A stretch of 64,000 nt of DNA, taken from Agromyces rhizosphaerae (GTDB taxonomy: Bacteria > Actinomycetota > Actinomycetes > Actinomycetales > Microbacteriaceae). Positions 25,094 to 33,024 of the stretch are shown here, piece by piece. A program made the translations under genes and the position numbers. The DNA lies in NCBI RefSeq assembly GCF_027925245.1, contig NZ_BSDP01000001.1, forward strand, positions 2,666,001 to 2,730,000, given 5' to 3'. The notes under the pieces are model-generated. The model was not told the origin of the DNA. It saw nothing but the letters and a program-made list of their open reading frames with translations, and did not search any database. Positions within the stretch are counted from its first letter, which is position 1. Every line of letters starts with the position of its first letter.

Positions 25094-26379
25094 GCCCGGA
25101 GCATCCGCCCCGCCGTCGTTCGCGCCGACTGGCGCGCGCCGTCGCGACCGTCGCCGCCGTCGCGGTGCTCGTCGCGGTGCCGCTGCCCGCGCAGGCCGAC
25201 ACCGTGCGCGACCGGCAGTACTGGCTCACCGACTACGGCTTCACGACCGCGTGGCAGACCACGCAGGGCGACGGCGTGACCGTCGCGGTCATCGACACCG
25301 GCATCGACTCGTCGGTCACCGAGCTCTCGGGCGCGGTGGTCGGCGGCACGGATGTCTCGGGCATCGGCTCGCCGAACGGGCAGACCCCCGTGGGCGACGA
25401 CGCGAACCACGGCACCTGGGTGGCGTCGCTGCTCGCCGGCCGCGGCACCGGCGAGGGCAACGGCGTGATCGGCGTCGCGCCGCAGGCCGACCTGCTGTCG
25501 ATCTCGGTCGCGTTCGGCCAGACCGGTGATGGCGCGATCAGCACCGACGACCAGATCGCCGAGGGCGTGCGCTGGGCGGTCGACAACGGCGCCGACGTGA
25601 TCAACATGTCGCTGACCCGCAACACCCGCGACTGGCCCGAGAGCTGGGACGACGCGTTCGGGTACGCGTTCGCGAACGACGTGGTCGTGGTCGCGGCGGC
25701 CGGCAACCGGGGGAGCGGCACCACTGAGGTGGGTGCCCCGGCGACCATCCCCGGCGTGCTCACCGTCGCGGGCGTCGACATCGACCGCGAGGTGAGCTTC
25801 GACGCGTCGTCGCAGGGCATCTCGATCGGGGTGTCGGCACCGAGCGAGCAGCTGGTCGGCGTGCAGCCCGGCAACGACGGCTACGTGATCTGGGAGGGCA
25901 CGAGCGGCGCGGCGCCGCTGGTCAGCGGCCTGGTGGCGCTCGTGCGCTCGGCGTACCCCGACCTCGATGCGAACAACGTGATCCAGCGGGTCATCGCCAC
26001 CGCCGACCCCGACGGCCACGAGGTGCCGAGCCCGCTGTACGGGTGGGGGCTCATCGACCCGTCGGCCGCGCTCACCGCGGAGGTCGAGCCCGTGAGCACG
26101 AACCCCATGGGCGACCTGTCGCAGTGGGTCACCATCCACCGCCGGGCCGACCTGCCCACGAGCGGTGAGGAGGTCGACGACACCGAGCAGGAGATCGTGC
26201 CGTTCGCCGACCCGCCCGACCCCCAGTCGCGCGTCGCGCTGACGCTCTGGCCGACCCCGTCGAGCCTCGCCTACATCACCCTGCCGCTCACCCTCCTGCT
26301 GGGGTTTGGTACCCTTGCAACGCTGTTGGGCATCGGTGCCACTCGGCATATCCGGCGCACGTCGCGCCATGAAACGTGA
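25090..26379 (+). CDS. S8 family serine peptidase (subtilase), membrane-anchored
   Basis: Secreted subtilisin-like protease of 429 residues, mycosin-like in layout. A signal peptide ends at PLPAQA (about residue 37). The catalytic triad is D69 (AVIDTGID), H107 (NHGTWVASLLAG) and S272 (GTSGAAPL). A C-terminal helix (LAYITLPLTLLLGFGTLATL) and basic tail anchor it in the membrane. Family knowledge: mycosins process type VII secretion substrates, but no ESX gene is seen here. GTG 25090 overlaps the DUF501 stop by 4 bp. Confidence 0.88.
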   Translation: MSPEHPPRRRSRRLARAVATVAAVAVLVAVPLPAQADTVRDRQYWLTDYGFTTAWQTTQGDGVTVAVIDTGIDSSVTELSGAVVGGTDVSGIGSPNGQTPVGDDANHGTWVASLLAGRGTGEGNGVIGVAPQADLLSISVAFGQTGDGAISTDDQIAEGVRWAVDNGADVINMSLTRNTRDWPESWDDAFGYAFANDVVVVAAAGNRGSGTTEVGAPATIPGVLTVAGVDIDREVSFDASSQGISIGVSAPSEQLVGVQPGNDGYVIWEGTSGAAPLVSGLVALVRSAYPDLDANNVIQRVIATADPDGHEVPSPLYGWGLIDPSAALTAEVEPVSTNPMGDLSQWVTIHRRADLPTSGEEVDDTEQEIVPFADPPDPQSRVALTLWPTPSSLAYITLPLTLLLGFGTLATLLGIGATRHIRRTSRHET

Positions 26380-26392
26380 TCGCGGTCGGGAG

Positions 26393-26398
26393 TACAGT
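26393..26398 (+). promoter_or_regulatory. Possible -10 box of the NADH dehydrogenase gene
   Basis: TACAGT lies 45 nt before the GTG at 26444, with a weak TGAAAC 17 bp upstream (26370-26375). A good ribosome-binding site TGAGGAG follows at about 26427. Confidence 0.4.
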
Positions 26399-26443
26399 GT
26401 TCGCACGCCCCCACGCACCCACCAACTGAGGAGTTCATTCACC

Positions 26444-27862
26444 GTGCCCAAGATTCTCATCGTCGGTGGCGGCTATGCCGGGTTCTACACCGCGTGGAAG
26501 CTCGAGAAGTGGCTGCGCGCCGGTGAAGCGGAGGTCACGGTCGTCGACCCGCTGCCGTACATGACGTACCAGCCCTTCCTCCCCGAGGTCGCGGCCGGCT
26601 CGATCGAGCCCCGCCACTCCGTGGTCGCGCTCCGTCGCCACCTCCGCAAGACCAACGTCATCACCGCCAAGGTCACGGCCATCGACCACGCGTCGAAGCA
26701 GGCCACCATCTCGCCCGAGGGTGCCGACGACTACCAGTTCGACTACGACATCGTCGTGGTGACCGGCGGCGCCGTCTCGCGCACGTTCCCCATCCCGGGC
26801 ATCGCCGAGAACGCCTTCGGCCTGAAGACCATCGAGGAGGCCGCCGCGATCCGCGACCGCCTCCTCACGAACTTCGACAAGGCCGCGAACCTCCCCGCCG
26901 GCCCCGAGCGCGACCGCCTCCTCACGGTCGTCGTGGTCGGCGGCGGCTTCGCCGGCATCGAGGTGTTCGCCGAGCTGCGCTCGTTCGCCAGCTCGCTGCT
27001 CGAGTTCTACCCGCAGCTGAGCTTCGACGACACCCACTTCCACCTCATCGAGGCGATGGGCCGCATCATGCCCGAGGTGTCGCTGCCCACCAGCCACTGG
27101 GTCATCAAGCACCTCGCCCAGCGCGGCGCCGAGATCCACCTCGACACGCAGCTCAAGTCGGCCGTCGACGGCCACATCGAGCTCTCGACCGGCCAGACCA
27201 TGGACTCCGACCTCATCGTCTGGACCGCCGGCGTCATGGCGAACCCGCAGATCGTGCGCAACTCCGACCTGCCGGTCGAGGAGCGCGGCCGCATCAAGAC
27301 CCGCCCCGACCTGCGCGTCGGCGACGAGGACGACATCGTCGAGGACGCCTGGGCGGCCGGCGACATCAGCGCCGTGCCCGACCTCACGGGCGGCGGCGTG
27401 GGCGGCTACTGCGTGCCCAACGCCCAGCACGCCGTGCGCCAGGGCAAGCTGCTCGCGAAGAACCTCGTCGCCGTGCTCCGCGGCGAGGAGCCGCACGAGT
27501 ACGTGCACAAGAACCTCGGTGCCGTCGCCGGTCTCGGCCTCGGCTCGGGCGCCTTCCAGTCGGGCAAGTTCGCCATGAAGGGCCTGATCGCCTGGTTCGC
27601 GCACCGCGGCTACCACGGCCTCGCCATCCCGAGCTGGGAGCGCAAGCTCCGCGTGTTCTGGGGCTGGTGGAACAACTTCTGGCTCGGCCGCGACATCGTC
27701 TCGCTCGAGGCCCGGCAGACGCCGCGCGCCGCGTTCGAGGAGTTCGCCGCGCGCCCGAAGCCCGCACCCGAGGCCGCCCCGAAGGCGCCTGCCGCGAAGA
27801 AGCCGCGCGCTGCGGCGAAGAAGCCCGCGGAGAAGCCTGCCGAGACGGCCGCCGTCAAGTAG
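26444..27862 (+). CDS. Type II NADH dehydrogenase-like FAD oxidoreductase
   Basis: Membrane-associated, non-proton-pumping NADH:quinone oxidoreductase-like protein of 472 residues. The FAD loop GGGYAGFYTAWKLEKWL lies at the N-terminus, a second GxGxxG (VVVVGGGFAGIEVFAEL) binds NADH near residue 163, and the FAD aspartate lies in EDAWAAGDISAVP. The region GLIAWFAHRGYHGLAIPSWE may be the membrane and quinone contact. The C-terminal 45 residues are a Lys/Ala/Pro-rich tail not needed for the fold. GTG start after GAGGAG. A terminator follows. Confidence 0.9.
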   Translation: MPKILIVGGGYAGFYTAWKLEKWLRAGEAEVTVVDPLPYMTYQPFLPEVAAGSIEPRHSVVALRRHLRKTNVITAKVTAIDHASKQATISPEGADDYQFDYDIVVVTGGAVSRTFPIPGIAENAFGLKTIEEAAAIRDRLLTNFDKAANLPAGPERDRLLTVVVVGGGFAGIEVFAELRSFASSLLEFYPQLSFDDTHFHLIEAMGRIMPEVSLPTSHWVIKHLAQRGAEIHLDTQLKSAVDGHIELSTGQTMDSDLIVWTAGVMANPQIVRNSDLPVEERGRIKTRPDLRVGDEDDIVEDAWAAGDISAVPDLTGGGVGGYCVPNAQHAVRQGKLLAKNLVAVLRGEEPHEYVHKNLGAVAGLGLGSGAFQSGKFAMKGLIAWFAHRGYHGLAIPSWERKLRVFWGWWNNFWLGRDIVSLEARQTPRAAFEEFAARPKPAPEAAPKAPAAKKPRAAAKKPAEKPAETAAVK

Positions 27863-27882
27863 CCGGCTCGCCCTCGACGCTC

Positions 27883-27925
27883 GAACGCGCCGCCCGCCTG
27901 CATCGCGCAGGTCGGCGGCGCGTTC
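27883..27925 (+). terminator. Hairpin after the NADH dehydrogenase gene
   Basis: Outer arms GAACGCGCCGCC (27883-27894) and GGCGGCGCGTTC (27914-27925), with an inner CCTGC/GCAGG continuing the stem. It starts 21 nt after the stop codon. Confidence 0.7.
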
Positions 27926-27984
27926 GCGTTCGGGGCTGGCCCGTGGCATCCGCTCGGTAAGGTGAGGGCGCGGCGCGCCGCCGC

Positions 27985-28058
27985 GCTCCCGTAGCCCAAC
28001 TGGCAGAGGCAGGCGACTTAAACTCGCCCGAGTCTGGGTTCGAATCCCAGCGGGAGCA
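27985..28058 (+). tRNA. tRNA with UAA anticodon (Leu), short variable loop
   Basis: 74 nt without encoded CCA. Acceptor arms GCTCCCG / CGGGAGC with discriminator A; anticodon stem GGCGA/TCGCC with loop CTTAAAC, giving anticodon TAA at 28019-28021; T arm CTGGG TTCGAAT CCCAG. The variable loop is only 5 nt (CGAGT), whereas bacterial tRNA-Leu normally has a long variable arm. The D stem has three clear pairs. Amino-acid identity is therefore by anticodon only. Confidence 0.85.
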
Positions 28059-28174
28059 CTGTGCTTCATCTCTTCGCGAGATTCCTTCATCGAGGGTGCA
28101 TCCGAATCCGTGCTTCATGCGGAAGTACAGGTAATCGGGTCGTCAGGCACCCGCCGATTGAAAGGGAAAGTCCA

Positions 28175-28408
28175 ATGAAGCGCATTCTCGCCACCGGATT
28201 CATCGCCGCGATCGCCGTGGTCGGCTTCGCCGCACCGGCGCAGGCCGCGGGCCACATGGGGCCCAACGACAACGCCTGCTTCGGGCAGGTGCACAAGACC
28301 ATCAACACCGTCGGGGCGCTCGGCTTCACGAACGTCGGCGACGTCGTCAAGGCCATCGGTGGGCAGGGCAAGAACGACACCGCCCGCGGTATCTGCGCGG
28401 CCGACTAG
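28175..28408 (+). CDS. Small secreted peptide with two cysteines
   Basis: A 77-residue precursor. Residues 1-25 are a signal peptide (MKRILATGFIAAIAVVGFAA) with likely cleavage after AQA. The mature part of about 52 residues has one pair of cysteines (DNACFGQ and RGICAAD) that could form a single disulfide joining the two ends, with a Gly-rich middle (VVKAIGGQGKNDTARG). Function unknown; candidates are a secreted signal, antimicrobial or envelope peptide. The ribosome-binding site AAAGGGAAAG is clear. It lies between the tRNA and a strong hairpin, so it is a single-gene unit. Confidence 0.7.
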   Translation: MKRILATGFIAAIAVVGFAAPAQAAGHMGPNDNACFGQVHKTINTVGALGFTNVGDVVKAIGGQGKNDTARGICAAD

Positions 28409-28453
28409 ACCCCCGATCGGGTCGGGCCTGCGGAACGGTACCGACCCCGACAT

Positions 28454-28502
28454 GAGCCGCCGACTCGGTGCGGGCGTGATGCCCGGGGCGAGTCGGCGGC
28501 TC
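28454..28502 (+). terminator. Strong hairpin after the secreted peptide gene
   Basis: Perfect 14-bp stem GAGCCGCCGACTCG / CGAGTCGGCGGCTC with an inner CGGGC/GCCCG stem. A smaller hairpin (GACCC/GGGTC) lies just after the stop codon. Confidence 0.7.
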
Positions 28503-28556
28503 GGTGCATCTCAGGACTGCACAGGTGGTGCGAACGCAACGCCGAGCTGGGCGAGG

Positions 28557-29252
28557 ATGTTTCGCGTGGACGAGGTGGAACGCGCGCGCGAGTTGCTCGC
28601 GCAGGGCAACCACCGGGCAGCGATCAACCTGCTGAAGCCCGCGGCGATCCGGGACCGACCGCCATTCGCGAAGCGGCGTGCACTCGCCGAGCTCTACCGT
28701 CAGCTCGGCGCCCCCGATCAGGCGGGTCGTTGGGGAATCGTGATCGACGGCTGGACGACACCACGTGAGCGCGACCGCCTTGCGCGCCTGCTCGCGGCGA
28801 GTGGCGTGGGGCGGCCTTGGCGCCGCGCCTTCCTTGATCTCCCGACCGACATCGGTGATCCGGCAGACCTGTCATCGGTGTTCGACCTCGGAACCGAGTA
28901 CCGATCCCGAGCGAACGCACGCCACGCGTCGCTCACGGTTCGTGCCACGCCGTCGTCGAACGCGGCCCGCAGTTGGGCGGCCTTCATCGGAGGGCTCGCG
29001 GCACTGCAGTTCCTCGTCGCGCTGTTGATCGTGTACGGGATCGCACTGGGCGGTGGTGATTCCGACACCGCTCGGGTGTGGGCCGGGGGCACGCTGAGCG
29101 CGACGCTCGTGCTCCTGGGCGCAAGCACCGGGCTCCTGGGATGGTCGCACATCCTCGTCACGAGTCGGGTACGTGGCGCTGCGTACCTCACACTCGGAGC
29201 GGCGCTTGCGGTACTCGGCATCCTCGTTGCGACATCCATCTTCAGCACCTGA
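28557..29252 (+). CDS. DUF6584-like protein with C-terminal membrane helices
   Basis: A 231-residue protein. The N-terminal half is a TPR-like helical domain (VERARELLAQGNHRAAINLL, then LAELYRQLGAPDQAGRWG) of the type annotated DUF6584. The C-terminal third has three or four hydrophobic segments (AFIGGLAALQFLVALLIVYG, LSATLVLLGASTGLLGWSHI, and AAYLTLGAALAVLGILVATS). ATG 28557 was chosen because the TPR-like helix starts there; the frame is open upstream through the terminator region. Function unknown; such proteins often sit in variable regions beside immunity or toxin genes. Confidence 0.7.
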   Translation: MFRVDEVERARELLAQGNHRAAINLLKPAAIRDRPPFAKRRALAELYRQLGAPDQAGRWGIVIDGWTTPRERDRLARLLAASGVGRPWRRAFLDLPTDIGDPADLSSVFDLGTEYRSRANARHASLTVRATPSSNAARSWAAFIGGLAALQFLVALLIVYGIALGGGDSDTARVWAGGTLSATLVLLGASTGLLGWSHILVTSRVRGAAYLTLGAALAVLGILVATSIFST

Positions 29253-29270
29253 AGCGAGATCCTCGATCGG

Positions 29271-29285
29271 TATACTCCGAGTATG
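29271..29285 (+). promoter_or_regulatory. Promoter and palindromic operator of the mazEF-like operon
   Basis: -10 TATACT (29271-29276) ends 6 nt before the ATG at 29283. The inverted repeat ATACTC-C-GAGTAT (29272-29284) covers the -10 box and runs into the start codon. Binding of the antitoxin dimer here would block transcription and start, the usual autoregulation of such modules. Confidence 0.65.
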
Positions 29286-29519
29286 ACTACCACGATCAAG
29301 GTGAGCGACGAGCTCCGCGATCGCCTCAAGGAGCAGGCGGCGCGCGATGGGCTCACGCTCGGCGCGCACCTCGCGCGGCTCGCCGATGCCGAGGATCGCA
29401 GGTGGCGGCTGAGCACCCTGAAGGCGGCGATCGCCGGGTCGACGTCGGCGAACGTCGAGTCGCACGCGTACGAGTCAGCCGAGTGGGAGCGGACCGAACT
29501 GACCGACGCCGAGTCGTGA
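29283..29519 (+). CDS. Antitoxin, ribbon-helix-helix type (MazE-like)
   Basis: A 78-residue DNA-binding antitoxin. The first 45 residues form a ribbon-helix-helix domain (TTIKVSDELRDRLKEQAARD, then GLTLGAHLARLADAEDR). The acidic tail (ESAEWERTELTDAES) would bind the toxin. It is expected to repress its own promoter through the palindrome at 29272-29284. Its stop overlaps the toxin GTG by 4 bp (GTGA), the common antitoxin-first order. Confidence 0.85.
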   Translation: MTTTIKVSDELRDRLKEQAARDGLTLGAHLARLADAEDRRWRLSTLKAAIAGSTSANVESHAYESAEWERTELTDAES

Positions 29520-29860
29520 TCGACGCGGAGCTCGCTCCGGGCGTCATCGCCTGGGCGTCACTCGAGCCGGTGCGCGGCCGCGAGCAGGGCGGTCACCGGC
29601 CGGTACTCGTCGTCGCGTCCGCTGGTTACCTCGACGCCGTCACGACGCTCGCGATCGTGCTGCCAATCACCACGACCGACCGCGGCTGGCCGAACCACGT
29701 CCGGGTCGACGGGCCGAGCGGACTCGACCGACCCTCATGGGTGATGACCGAGCAACCGCGAACCCTCTCGCGGGACCGTCTCACCTCGGTCGGAGGTCAG
29801 GTCTCACCGGAGACCCTCGCCGCGGTTCGCATGTGGCTCGGCGACTTCCTCGATCTCTGA
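29516..29860 (+). CDS. MazF/PemK-type endoribonuclease toxin
   Basis: A 114-residue PemK/MazF-fold toxin that would cleave mRNA at short sequence motifs and stop growth when the antitoxin is lost. Family marks are PGVIAWASLEPVRGREQGGH and RPVLVVAS at the N-terminus, with the catalytic arginine region, LPITTTDRGWPNHVRV, and the SWVMTEQPRTLSRDRL segment with the catalytic threonine/serine. GTG 29516 overlaps the antitoxin stop, giving translational coupling and less toxin than antitoxin. Confidence 0.88.
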   Translation: MIDAELAPGVIAWASLEPVRGREQGGHRPVLVVASAGYLDAVTTLAIVLPITTTDRGWPNHVRVDGPSGLDRPSWVMTEQPRTLSRDRLTSVGGQVSPETLAAVRMWLGDFLDL

Positions 29861-29867
29861 AGCGCTG

Positions 29868-30482
29868 CTATTCGCGGTCCGTCCAGCGCAGCGGCCACAC
29901 GAAGTGCACGACAGAGAACGCGAAGATCCCCCAGACGGCGAGCAGCGCTCGTGGATCGACCATGCGCGCCTCGTACGTGCCGAACTCGTCGGTGGCCTGC
30001 GTGACCGGCGCGAGGGACACGACGAAGCACAGTGCGACGAAGCCGAGAACAACGCCGGCGACGGGCCACTCGCCGTTCGAGAGCCACCACGAGCGGAGTC
30101 GTGGAATGTGCCGCAGGGGCAGTCCGAGGATCCACGCGCAGATCATCGAGATCATCGCGATGAGTACCGCGTTGATGCCCCAGCCGATCACGGCCGCGAA
30201 GTCGTCGTAGAAGGACGACAGTGCGAGCTGTACTCCGACCGTCGCGACGAACAGCACGAACCCCCCGACGAAGAACTGGAGCAGACCCAGCAGCTCGGTC
30301 GCCTCGCCACTCGGCGGAATCCGCCGCGCTCGTTCGAGGAGCACGGCGCGCGCCTCATCGAGCTCCGGTCGGGACCCCCGATCGTCCTCGACCGCCCAAT
30401 CGAAGGCCATTCGGACCCGATCGACGGTGACCCGCGTCGGCCTCGGAAGGTCGAGGAGCGAGCGCGCTGTGTCGGAGTCCAC
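29868..30482 (-). CDS. Hypothetical membrane protein
   Basis: A 204-residue protein with a 60-residue basic/acidic cytoplasmic N-terminus and four membrane helices: LGLLQFFVGGFVLFVATVGV, then AAVIGWGINAVLIAMISMI, WPVAGVVLGFVALCFVVSLA, and LLAVWGIFAFSVVHFVWPL. No family recognised. The GTG start is inferred from the frame. It converges on the MazF-like gene with 7 bp between and lies in the variable stretch following the tRNA. Confidence 0.65.
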   Translation of the reverse strand: MDSDTARSLLDLPRPTRVTVDRVRMAFDWAVEDDRGSRPELDEARAVLLERARRIPPSGEATELLGLLQFFVGGFVLFVATVGVQLALSSFYDDFAAVIGWGINAVLIAMISMICAWILGLPLRHIPRLRSWWLSNGEWPVAGVVLGFVALCFVVSLAPVTQATDEFGTYEARMVDPRALLAVWGIFAFSVVHFVWPLRWTDRE

Positions 30483-30567
30483 GTGGGCATCGTATGGCGG
30501 GCGCTCACTCGCATCCGTTCGCGGCAGAGTGACTGTGGACGACGCCCGTCACCCGCCGCCCGACGCG

Positions 30568-31335
30568 TCAGCGCATGCGACGCCGCAGCAGCAGCGCGGC
30601 GACGGCGGATGCCACGGCGAGGATGCCGACCAGCCACGCCAGCGCGACCCAGATGTCGGCACCCACGGGTTCGCCTGCGAACAGCGCGCGCATCGAGTCG
30701 ACGATCGCGGTCACCGGCTGGTGCTCGGCGAACCACGCGACCGGCGTGGGCATCGAGTCGGTCGGCACGAACGCCGAGCTGATGAACGGCAGGAAGATGA
30801 GCGGGTAGCTGAACCCGCTCGCCCCGTCGACCGACTTCGCCGAGAGCCCGGCGATCACCGCGAGCCAGGTGAGTGCGAGCGTGAACAGCACGAGCACGCC
30901 GACGATCGCGAGCCAGGCCCAGACGGATGCCCCGGTGCGGAAGCCCATCGCGAACCCGACGCCGACCACGATGGCCACCGACACGAGGTTCGCGACGAGC
31001 GAGGTGAGCACGTGCGCCCAGAGCACGCTCGACCCCGCGATCGGCATCGACCGGAACCGGTCGAACAGGCCGCCCTGGAGGTCGAGGAACAGGCGGTACG
31101 CGGTGTACGCCACACCCGACGCGATGGTGATGAGCAGGATGCCCGGCAGCAGGTAGTCCACGTACGCGACGCCGGATCCGACGTCGATGGCGCCGCCGAG
31201 CACGTAGACGAACAGCAGGAGCAGCGCGATCGGCGTGACCGCGGTGGTGAGGATCGTGTCGGGACTGCGCAGCACGTGCCGCAGCGACCGGCCGGTGAGC
31301 ACGCCGGTGTCGGTGAGCGGGTGGATGGTGGTCAT
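30568..31335 (-). CDS. ABC-2 type exporter permease (DrrB-like)
   Basis: A 255-residue inner-membrane permease with six helices typical of ABC-2 exporters: LTTAVTPIALLLLFVYVLGG, YVDYLLPGILLITIASGVAY, and the conserved region GGLFDRFRSMPIAGSSVLWA. It would export a drug, lipid or peptide together with the ATPase encoded just upstream, whose stop overlaps this ATG by 4 bp. It is the last gene of the minus-strand operon PadR, DUF1048, ATPase, permease. Confidence 0.9.
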   Translation of the reverse strand: MTTIHPLTDTGVLTGRSLRHVLRSPDTILTTAVTPIALLLLFVYVLGGAIDVGSGVAYVDYLLPGILLITIASGVAYTAYRLFLDLQGGLFDRFRSMPIAGSSVLWAHVLTSLVANLVSVAIVVGVGFAMGFRTGASVWAWLAIVGVLVLFTLALTWLAVIAGLSAKSVDGASGFSYPLIFLPFISSAFVPTDSMPTPVAWFAEHQPVTAIVDSMRALFAGEPVGADIWVALAWLVGILAVASAVAALLLRRRMR

Positions 31336-32135
31336 GAGAATTCCGTTCCGCCGGGGGCGGACGTGCCGCCCGGGGCATCCGCTGCGCTCATGCCGCCGAT
31401 GACGGCGAGGAAGACCTCCTCGAGGGAGGGCTGGCGCTCGACGACCTCGACCTCGGCGGGCGGCAGCAGCCGACGCAGCTCGTCGAGGGTGCCCTCGTGC
31501 GCCACCACGCCGTCGTGCAGGATCGCGATGCGGTCGGCGAGCCGCTCGGCCTCCTCGAGGTGCTGCGTGGTGAGCAGCACGGTGGTGCCGCCGGCCGCGA
31601 GCGCGGCGACGGTCTCCCACACCTCGTTGCGCGCCTGCGGGTCGAGCCCGGTGGTCGGCTCGTCGAGGAAGATCACGGGCGGCGCGCCGACGAGGCTCAT
31701 CGCGATGTCGAGCCTGCGACGCATGCCGCCGGAGTACTTCGCGGCGGGTCGGTCGGCGGCATCGGCGAGCGAGAACCGTGCCAGCAGCTCGTCGGCGACG
31801 GCGGTCGGATGCGGGAGGTGACGCAGCCGCGCCACCAGCACCAGGTTCTCGCGACCGGTGAGCACGTCGTCGATCGCGGTGAACTGGCCGGTCAGGCTGA
31901 TCGACGCGCGCACGTCGCGCGGCGCGGTCGCGACATCGTGGCCGAGCACCCGCGCGCTGCCGGCGTCGGCGGCGAGCAGGGTCGAGAGGATGCGGACCAG
32001 GGTCGTCTTGCCCGCGCCGTTGGCGCCGAGCAGTGCGACGATGCTGCCGGGTGCCACGTCGAGGTCGAGGCCGCGCAGCACGTCGAGGTCGCCGAACGAC
32101 TTCTCGAGGCCGCGCACCTGCACGGCGGCGGTCAT
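31332..32135 (-). CDS. ABC transporter ATPase (DrrA-like)
   Basis: A 267-residue nucleotide-binding protein energising the permease at 30568-31335. Walker [13 protein letters not shown]-loop [10 protein letters not shown], signature [15 protein letters not shown], Walker [13 protein letters not shown] and switch histidine [13 protein letters not shown] are intact. The C-terminal extension ([18 protein letters not shown]) is the DrrA-type tail. The start overlaps the DUF1048 stop by 4 bp, so expression is coupled and probably controlled by PadR. Confidence 0.93.
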   Translation of the reverse strand: MTAAVQVRGLEKSFGDLDVLRGLDLDVAPGSIVALLGANGAGKTTLVRILSTLLAADAGSARVLGHDVATAPRDVRASISLTGQFTAIDDVLTGRENLVLVARLRHLPHPTAVADELLARFSLADAADRPAAKYSGGMRRRLDIAMSLVGAPPVIFLDEPTTGLDPQARNEVWETVAALAAGGTTVLLTTQHLEEAERLADRIAILHDGVVAHEGTLDELRRLLPPAEVEVVERQPSLEEVFLAVIGGMSAADAPGGTSAPGGTEFS

Positions 32136-32500
32136 GACTCGGCCCCCCGTTCCGCCTCGTCGATGGCGCGCACGAACCGGGCGCGCTCGGCGTCGATCCA
32201 CTGCTTGCCGAGGTACGCCTTCGCGAACGACTCCGCGAAGTCGACCGGGTCGTCGCCGACGATCTCGCGCACGGGAGTGCCATCGACCGCGGCGCGCTCC
32301 CAGAGGTCGGCCAGGTCGCCGAACATCGTGACGAGCGTGTCGCCGTCGGTGATGCCGCCGGCGTACATGAGGTAGCGATGCATCGCCTGCGCGGCAGTGC
32401 GGTAGGGGTCGGCGAGGCCGGCGATCCGCGCACGATCCGCGCGGTACTGCTTCTTCTGCTCGAGCGATCCGGTGAGGGTCTCGATCCACTTGGCGGCCAT
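32132..32500 (-). CDS. DUF1048 protein
   Basis: A 122-residue soluble helical protein of the DUF1048 family ([20 protein letters not shown], then [12 protein letters not shown] and [12 protein letters not shown]). These are nearly always encoded between a PadR regulator and a DrrAB-type exporter, as here, but have no assigned activity; a regulatory or adaptor role is likely. It lies 1 bp after the PadR stop and overlaps the ATPase start. Confidence 0.88.
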   Translation of the reverse strand: MAAKWIETLTGSLEQKKQYRADRARIAGLADPYRTAAQAMHRYLMYAGGITDGDTLVTMFGDLADLWERAAVDGTPVREIVGDDPVDFAESFAKAYLGKQWIDAERARFVRAIDEAERGAES

Positions 32501-32501
32501 G

Positions 32502-32876
32502 TCAGCGCGCTCCTTCGTCGTTCGGGGTGTCGTTCGTGTCGTGGTGCGGGGCGGGCTCGGGCCGGAGGTGCCCGATGCGCGCCGCGAGGAAGTCCCAGGT
32601 GGCCCAGAACTCGTCGAGCACCGCGCGGCCGGCGGCGTTCAGCGTGTAGACCTTGCGCGGCGGCCCCTTCTCGGAGGGGACGCGCTCGACGTCGACGAGA
32701 CCCCGCTGCTCGACGCGCACGAGCAGCGCGTAGACGGTGCCCTCGGCGATGTCGGTGAAGCCCTGCTCGCGCAGCCGCGCCGTGATCTCGTAGCCGTACG
32801 CCGGCGCGGACGCGAGCAGCGCGAGCACGATGCCCTCCAGCGTGCCCTTGAGCATCTCGGTCATCTGCTTCGCCAC
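32502..32876 (-). CDS. PadR-family transcriptional regulator
   Basis: A 124-residue PadR regulator: a winged helix (KGTLEGIVLALLASAPAYGY, then EITARLREQGFTDIAEGTVY and ALLVRVEQRGLV, with the wing GPPRKVYTLNAAG) plus a short C-terminal dimerisation helix. It probably represses its own operon with the DrrAB-like exporter until a drug or metabolite binds. GTG 32876 was chosen; the internal ATG at 32864 is the alternative. The promoter with an operator dyad lies at 32919-32948. Confidence 0.9.
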   Translation of the reverse strand: MAKQMTEMLKGTLEGIVLALLASAPAYGYEITARLREQGFTDIAEGTVYALLVRVEQRGLVDVERVPSEKGPPRKVYTLNAAGRAVLDEFWATWDFLAARIGHLRPEPAPHHDTNDTPNDEGAR

Positions 32877-32906
32877 GTGCCGCCCGCCTGTCTGGTCAGT
32901 GTCACT

Positions 32907-32948
32907 GAGTACCGCTACATAGTAAGCACGAGTACCAGTACTTGGCAA
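32907..32948 (-). promoter_or_regulatory. padR operon promoter with operator repeats
   Basis: Minus-strand -35 TTGCCA (32948-32943), 18-bp spacer, -10 TACTAT (32924-32919). The dyad AGTACCAGTACT (32931-32942) sits in the spacer, and GAGTACC is repeated at 32907-32913 and 32930-32936. Suited to repression by PadR. The divergent ABC gene starts only 77 bp away and may share control. Confidence 0.6.
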
Positions 32949-33024
32949 GACTGAGTAGCGAGGCGTTCGCACTCCGTCGATACAGTGGCCCCGAACGGAC
33001 ATCCGACGGGCGGGGGAGGGCGCG

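Noticed and set aside
25090..26379. Subtilase as evidence of a type VII secretion locus
   Set aside because: No EccC, EccD or WXG100 genes are nearby, and the setting after DUF501 is a housekeeping context.
27985..30567. Integrated element at the tRNA with attachment sites
   Set aside because: No integrase and no second copy of the tRNA 3' end found by eye in the window; kept only as a low-interest hotspot idea.
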